Positions 60,701 through 64,000 of a stretch of 64,000 bases of DNA are shown here, piece after piece. The stretch covers positions 23,164 to 87,163 of the forward strand of contig NZ_JANZYP010000042.1 in assembly GCF_025506355.1 (NCBI RefSeq). Direction: 5' to 3'. This DNA is from Sphaerisporangium corydalis (lineage in GTDB: Bacteria; Actinomycetota; Actinomycetes; Streptosporangiales; Streptosporangiaceae). The notes below the pieces were generated by a model that saw only the letters and a program-made list of their open reading frames with translations, was not told the origin of the DNA and did no database searches. Positions within the stretch are counted from its first letter, which is position 1. Each line of letters begins with the position of its first letter. The position numbers and the translations under genes were made by a program.

Positions 60701-62506
60701 CGTCCTGATCACAGACGGCTGGTCGGGATCGGGTTGAGGATTGTTGGGGTTGAGTGAGTTCCACTCCTCCTGGCTCACGTCGGCAGGGCGTCCGAAGGTG
60801 ACGGCCGGATTCTCCACGAACTCCGGCGCCTGTCCCTGCATCGCCTCCGCCTCCGCGTCGGAGACCTCGCCCGCCTCTATCGGCTGGCTCGACCGGTAGG
60901 TGGCCGCCCGGATCTGGTCCGCGGTCGCGCTGTCGGGGAAGCCTTCGCCGGCCTTGAACCATCCAACGTCGTCACCGGGCGGATACTCCGGGGCCGGCGT
61001 GTATTCGACCATGAGGGTGGGTGGGTGGCGGTAGCCCGGGTAGGGGTCGCCGCTGTATTCGCTAGCGTAGTACTGACGCCAGTTGATTGCCGGGCTCTCG
61101 GTGACGGCGCGCAGTACCAGCCCATGGTTGGCGACGCCCTGTTCGATCCAGGCGCGGGCCATGCCGGTGACCCGGTGCACTAGCGCCGCTTCCCCGGCGC
61201 ACCAGGTGCCGCTAGCGTCAATGTTGTAGCCGGCCTTATTGCCTGAGCCCCCCAAGATGCCGGCGCTGGAAGGCTGGTTGGACCACCTCAAGCCGGTGGG
61301 AGTCCAGGCGGAAGTGATGAGAGAGGCGGCGATGCCTGACCCGATCTCGTTGCCGCATAGCTGGCCGTTGGGGCCGCCGGACTTGTAGTTCCAGACATAC
61401 AGGTCCGCATCAACCACCGTGGCGCCTACGAGCTCCGGTGCCGTGGTGTTGAACTTCAGGTAGGTGCGGGCGATGTCGGCGCTGGTTTGGGTGGTGCCGG
61501 CGCGCAGCCATCCGGCCGCAGCGTTATTGCTGCTTGGGCTGTTCTTGCTGACCCAGGCGTCGTCGGGGGTGCCGCCGCCGAACCATTGGGAGGCGGCGGC
61601 GATCGTCACCGGGTAGGTGAGCGCCGGGTCGGCCAGGAACGCCGCATCCGGGGTGAACACCAGTTGTGAGATCTTGCCGGAGGTCTCCACCCGGGCGGTG
61701 ACCGGGGAGCTCTTGCCCTGCTCGGGGGAGGCCTCCACCTTGGCGTCCATCGCGGTCAGCACGACCGGCGCCGCCTTGGCCTCGCCCTTGGCGTCTTTCA
61801 GCTGCGGCAGCCCCTCGGGGCCTTTGCCGAACGAGGTGCCCTTGGGCAGGGTGAGCGGCAGCCGTACCGTCACTGGGCCGTCCGGCTTGCGGCGGAAGAC
61901 CACCTGGGAGACGAACCCGTCGGCCAGGGCCAGCACCACCAGGTCGGCGCCCGGCGCGACGGCGTCGGGGTAGGTGACCGTGCTGCCGGAGATCTTCGGC
62001 TCCGGTAGTGCCCGGGTCACCTCCAAGGCGATCTTGCCTTCTTCCTCGGCGGCCGACACCAGGTGCTTGGTGCCACGCCCGCCAAAGGTCAGCGGGGTTT
62101 TGACCCGTGCGGCCTGCAGCGTGCCGTCGCGGTTCACGATGCGGGTGTCGACGGGCTCCCAGGCGCCGCTGGCCTTGTTCTTGAGCTGGACGGGCCAGGT
62201 GTGCAGCTCGGCGCGCAGGTTCTTACCGTCGGGCTGTGCCCAGACCTTCATGGTCTCGGTGAACCGGGAAGGCACCTCAACGGGTTTGCCGGACGTGGCC
62301 GCCTTGTCCCAGGCGGTCTTGAGCTTTGGATCGAGGGTGGCGCTCGGCTGGGTTAGCGATGCGGGGGTCGGGGTGGGGGATGGTGGGGGGGCCTGGGCGG
62401 CCGCGGGCACGCTCAGCAGTGAGAGCGGCAGCGCTACAACCCCGATCAGGGCAGCGCGACGGCGCGTCCGGCTGGATAAGCCTGACGCTGTGGGTGATGA
62501 GTTCAC
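57776..62506 (-). CDS. Large secreted DNRLRE/Ig-like protein with a NucA/NucB-type nuclease C-terminus
   Basis: A 1576-residue exported protein starting at a GTG with AAAGG upstream. The signal peptide is near residues 18-37 (AALIGVVALPLSLLSVPAAA). A first DNRLRE-like beta domain lies at ~300-510 (DIARTYLKFNT; WSNQPSS) and a second at ~705-900 (RSFLSFDTSPI; LTWDDQPATS). Ig-like Big_5 units follow at ~600 and ~910 (ARFSEPVTGAHI; KVTFSEPVAAASL). The last ~110 residues resemble NucA/NucB DNases: RSCDEFPFAATHQGA (near 1487), then MGWWFERNRVLEKQKFTVRI. This is the layout of a wall-associated polymorphic toxin. The DUF6461 gene downstream may give immunity. Confidence 0.85.
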   Translation of the reverse strand: MNSSPTASGLSSRTRRRAALIGVVALPLSLLSVPAAAQAPPPSPTPTPASLTQPSATLDPKLKTAWDKAATSGKPVEVPSRFTETMKVWAQPDGKNLRAELHTWPVQLKNKASGAWEPVDTRIVNRDGTLQAARVKTPLTFGGRGTKHLVSAAEEEGKIALEVTRALPEPKISGSTVTYPDAVAPGADLVVLALADGFVSQVVFRRKPDGPVTVRLPLTLPKGTSFGKGPEGLPQLKDAKGEAKAAPVVLTAMDAKVEASPEQGKSSPVTARVETSGKISQLVFTPDAAFLADPALTYPVTIAAASQWFGGGTPDDAWVSKNSPSSNNAAAGWLRAGTTQTSADIARTYLKFNTTAPELVGATVVDADLYVWNYKSGGPNGQLCGNEIGSGIAASLITSAWTPTGLRWSNQPSSAGILGGSGNKAGYNIDASGTWCAGEAALVHRVTGMARAWIEQGVANHGLVLRAVTESPAINWRQYYASEYSGDPYPGYRHPPTLMVEYTPAPEYPPGDDVGWFKAGEGFPDSATADQIRAATYRSSQPIEAGEVSDAEAEAMQGQAPEFVENPAVTFGRPADVSQEEWNSLNPNNPQPDPDQPSVIRTMPDLGATNAQPDVHVEARFSEPVTGAHITLKDRTGQTVPGTSGANASGDGAAFVPDAPLALGMQYTAEVSGAQDADGHPMVAPYNWPFTITLSTSTPTPTPTDPPGEQRTISLPVQADTWVDDHGSVGPQGPTLWSGAYDYEQFKAIERSFLSFDTSPIAGKTIVGAELELWNDSAYGCGTSQSGIKAQRLTQPWNADLLTWDDQPATSGEGESIARDPGGCTDDSPATDVAWTWQVKDIVQAWASGQDDYGFMLRGVDESSDAPQYDRGFHAAETEAEVPHPPVLKVTFIDGGAGPSPSPTAGPDTVPPTVVAVEPADGADDVAPDAHIKVTFSEPVAAASLALEDIFMEEGLPGDTTMSPDRRVLTFTPRWPLDSWYWSTVSGVTDDAGNAMAAPYEWWFGVGPLLTMAPKKTRASATTAGGPSVSRAWTRTRKAGDGVAKLVTTTPEFMIKVADPGKRHAVVEVQVEHGPKVPAQGKGLIWSGIAKSGPGFMGIVRMPAGKISDGWDVRWRARALSGGVTGAWSGWQAVTVDTSRAAPLASVKAVAAEPTFTYDRIENDAQCRALTGPKAYTVKNSFNWCMWGEIGSQVSFYVNRRRIGSVRYDARVTLTAHSFTGEAKSTAARLANQYDSRQFKVYFHLDKLDRSGKTNIPALLPTVEAGAETFPFSLGLAFNPTNKCSVSPIGLNKFIYKTPEAWEQEGGNFTFTSDPADFAAPDRSARCKLQPQVHMIEQASDPYAYLMQENPVFRCDSSPAIKTAKGGCVVFKDGRPVFELSKAAQVKGPGNQLMTNPVEQSAQHIWDAWNKPASTVPFDPGKKIPGFSWSTPLQRNTDTSKKGLGGQNRKVAIKQCDTSFSDPRPRPPGKRYTRNLKDPQGNTIIRSCDEFPFAATHQGASLAGTNYSARPILATDNSTAGSWMGWWFERNRVLEKQKFTVRISDSQEPGSIGYYPPPPGTDTLADEQIVPDAEAS

Positions 62507-62931
62507 TCCAGCCTTTCACGTAGATGCGGCTGAATGTCGCAAAACGGAGTGATTATCACATAAAGCGCAATTAAAAGTACAGATCGTTTCTAGTGACGGG
62601 GACGGTGTGCTCTGTAAGGGAAACGGCCCGCACTATGAGGTGTTTTTGCCGGGCGGCGCAATCCATGGCCAGAAGGCGCGGCCGCGTGCCACGGTCTCTT
62701 TTGTTCGGGACTACCTGTGAATCCAGGCCGTTCAGCATGAACCGCGTATGCCTGCTGAACGGCCTGGATTGAACTGTCTAGTACTCCAGCCGTAGATCGG
62801 AATGTGGGCTGGGCTTCAGGTTCTGTGATGCCGCTTCACGGTTGTCCATGGGTAACCATGGTTAGGCGTGTATAAGCGCGAGACGGCCACCGCTGCGATC
62901 ATTCAGGTGTGTTGGGACTGAAGATCATGCG
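62507..62931. other. 425-bp region between the secreted toxin and the IS701-type transposase
   Basis: It holds the promoter of the toxin gene (AT-rich at 62550-62590), the long hairpin at 62720-62770, and probably the left end of the IS701-type element near 62780-62800 (TAGTACTCCAGCCGTAG). No open frame with a good start is visible. Confidence 0.5.
62720..62770. repeat. 18-bp perfect inverted repeat
   Basis: Arms AATCCAGGCCGTTCAGCA (62720-62737) and TGCTGAACGGCCTGGATT (62753-62770) with a 15-base loop. No T-run follows on either side. It could be a terminator for the incoming IS, an element end or a protein-binding site. Confidence 0.6.
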
Positions 62932-63880
62932 GTGGCCGCGTTGGCTAGATTAGAACAGCTGGGAGCCTCCCGTCTGCGGTCGGGACTGGATGAGGCGTTT
63001 GCGCAGGTGGCAGGCCGGTTCGGTCGGCGAGAGGTGCGGCTTCGCGCCCGGCTGTGCGTCGAAGGGCTGCTCTCGGGCCTGGAGCGCAAGAATGGCTGGT
63101 CGTTGGCCGAGTACGCCGGTGAGGCAACGCCCGATGGGATGCAACGGTTGTTCACGACGGCCAAGTGGGATGCCGACGAGGTGCGCGATGATGTCCGCGA
63201 TTATATGATCGGCCGCCTGGGCGACCCCGATGGCGTTCTGGTGGGTGACGACACCGGCTTTGAGAAAAAGGGCACCTGCTCTGCCGGGGTGCAACGGCAG
63301 TACACCGGCACCACTGGGAAGATCACCAACTGTCAGATCGGGGTGTTCCTCGGCTATACCACCGGCCGGGGCCGCGCCCTGGTGGATCGGGAACTGTATG
63401 TGCCCCGCGCATCGTGGATCGCCGATCCCGGCCGGTGTGCGCGGGCCAAGATCCCTGACCAGGTGGGGTTCGCCACCAAGCCGCAGTTGCTCCAGGCGAT
63501 GATCGAACGCGCGATCACCGCGGAGGTGCCGTTCGGCTGGGTAACCGCCGATGAGGCCTACGGTGACAACGGGCCGCTACGCCGCTTCCTGGAAGACCAC
63601 CGGCTCGCCTACGTGCTGGCCGTCTCCTGCGACCACCACATCACCACCCCGGCGGGCAGGATCCGGGCCGATTCCATGGTCAGGCAGATCCCCCGAACAG
63701 GGTGGCAGCGCCTGTCATGCGGGAACGGCGCCAAAGGCGAGCGGGACTACGACTGGGCGCTGGTCGCCACTACCGGCCCGGCACACCACCTGCTGATCCG
63801 CCGCTCGATCCGCACACCGTCCCAACTGGCCTTCTACCTGTGCCACACCCCGGCCCCCGCACCCCTGCACCGCCTAGGAG
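62932..63880 (+). pseudogene. IS701-family transposase, truncated by an IS5-type insertion
   Basis: About 315 codons from a GTG (AALARLEQLGASRLRSGLDE). DDE motifs include VLVGDDTGFEKKGTCSAGVQ (first Asp) and FGWVTADEAYGDNG (second Asp). The frame leaves the family after YLCHTPAPAPLHRLG at the point where an IS5-type terminus begins (CTAG then GAGCTGTTTATGG). The C-terminal part with the catalytic Glu is lost or lies beyond the window, so this copy is dead. Confidence 0.88.
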
Positions 63881-64000
63881 CTGTTTATGGTTCGGATCAT
63901 GTGGTTGAGGTGAGGAGTTTCAGCCACATGATCGAGCCCCGGAGGTGGAGTCCGGCCTCGTAGCTTTCGGGAGTTTTGTCGTAGCGGGTGGCCAAGCCGC
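63878..64000 (-). mobile_element. IS5-family element, one end only
   Basis: The terminus GAGCTGTTTATGG at ~63878 begins a second IS inserted in the IS701-type transposase gene. The preceding CTAG is a likely target duplication. The element continues past the right edge. Confidence 0.75.
63897..64000 (-). CDS. IS5-family transposase, C-terminal end (partial)
   Basis: The last 33 codons of a minus-strand transposase: LATRYDKTPESYEAGLHLRG, then SIMWLKLLTSTT and a stop. RYDK..e.y.agl.LRg.i.WL is the usual C-terminus of actinobacterial IS5-type transposases. The rest lies outside the window. Confidence 0.85.
   Translation of the reverse strand, partial: GLATRYDKTPESYEAGLHLRGSIMWLKLLTSTT

Overview
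The window is high-GC actinobacterial DNA, most likely from the Streptosporangiaceae or a near relative. The reasons are GTG and TTG starts, NarL-type two-component pairs, a WXG100-like polymorphic toxin, a pSAM2-type integrative element in a tRNA-Phe gene, and IS families common in that group. No taxon marker is present, so this is inference.

Layout. (a) 1-15.9 kb is core-like: a clipped small gene, a WXG-like protein, an ABC-2 exporter with its own sensor kinase and regulator, an Rrf2 regulator with a NIPSNAP-family protein that share a matching operator, a membrane hydrolase divergent from a second kinase/regulator pair, and an OmpR-type pair followed by a lipoprotein, an adaptor and a MacB-like efflux pump. 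(b) 15.0-23.9 kb is a conflict locus. A 2191-residue minus-strand protein joins a WXG100-like N-terminus, a low-complexity linker, an AbiEii-type nucleotidyltransferase domain, a glycosyltransferase-like region and a CdiA-CT/RNase A-like C-terminus. A CdiI-like immunity gene overlaps its 3' end, and an AbiEi-type antitoxin gene lies convergent to it. (c) 24.1-28.2 kb holds a PAS/GAF histidine kinase, a small secreted protein, an ArsR-type regulator and traces of an older island.

(d) 28.23-51.15 kb is an actinomycete integrative and conjugative element (AICE) bounded by 52-bp direct repeats. Its backbone at the right end is an SCO3933-family regulator, an FtsK/TraB translocase broken by an amber codon, a DUF2637 protein, a Rep, an Xis, a tyrosine integrase and a PIN protein. 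Its cargo is a HAD hydrolase broken by an ISL3-family IS with 199-bp inverted repeats, a membrane protein plus STAND-like NTPase/repeat protein (frameshifted), a TIR protein plus TIR-NB-ARC-TPR protein, a decayed integrase, an IS481-family element with a 15-bp target duplication, an RsbW-like ATPase and an ABM/XRE pair. (e) 51.1-56.1 kb is core again: tRNA-Phe, tRNA-Asp, tRNA-Glu, a metallophosphoesterase, a small zincin, an MFS transporter, a PspC protein and tRNA-Lys, followed by an FtsK/TraB scrap from another element. (f) 56.6-64 kb holds a 1576-residue secreted protein with a NucA/NucB-like nuclease C-terminus, a DUF6461 gene behind it (candidate immunity), and nested IS701- and IS5-type elements at the right edge.

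How the parts work together: the window is dominated by conflict functions. It has two large toxins with candidate immunity genes, and two NTPase-plus-repeat (STAND-like) loci riding on an AICE. The freshest genetic changes are the frameshift, the in-frame amber codon, the two IS insertions and the exact in-gene tandem duplications, and all of them lie inside the AICE.
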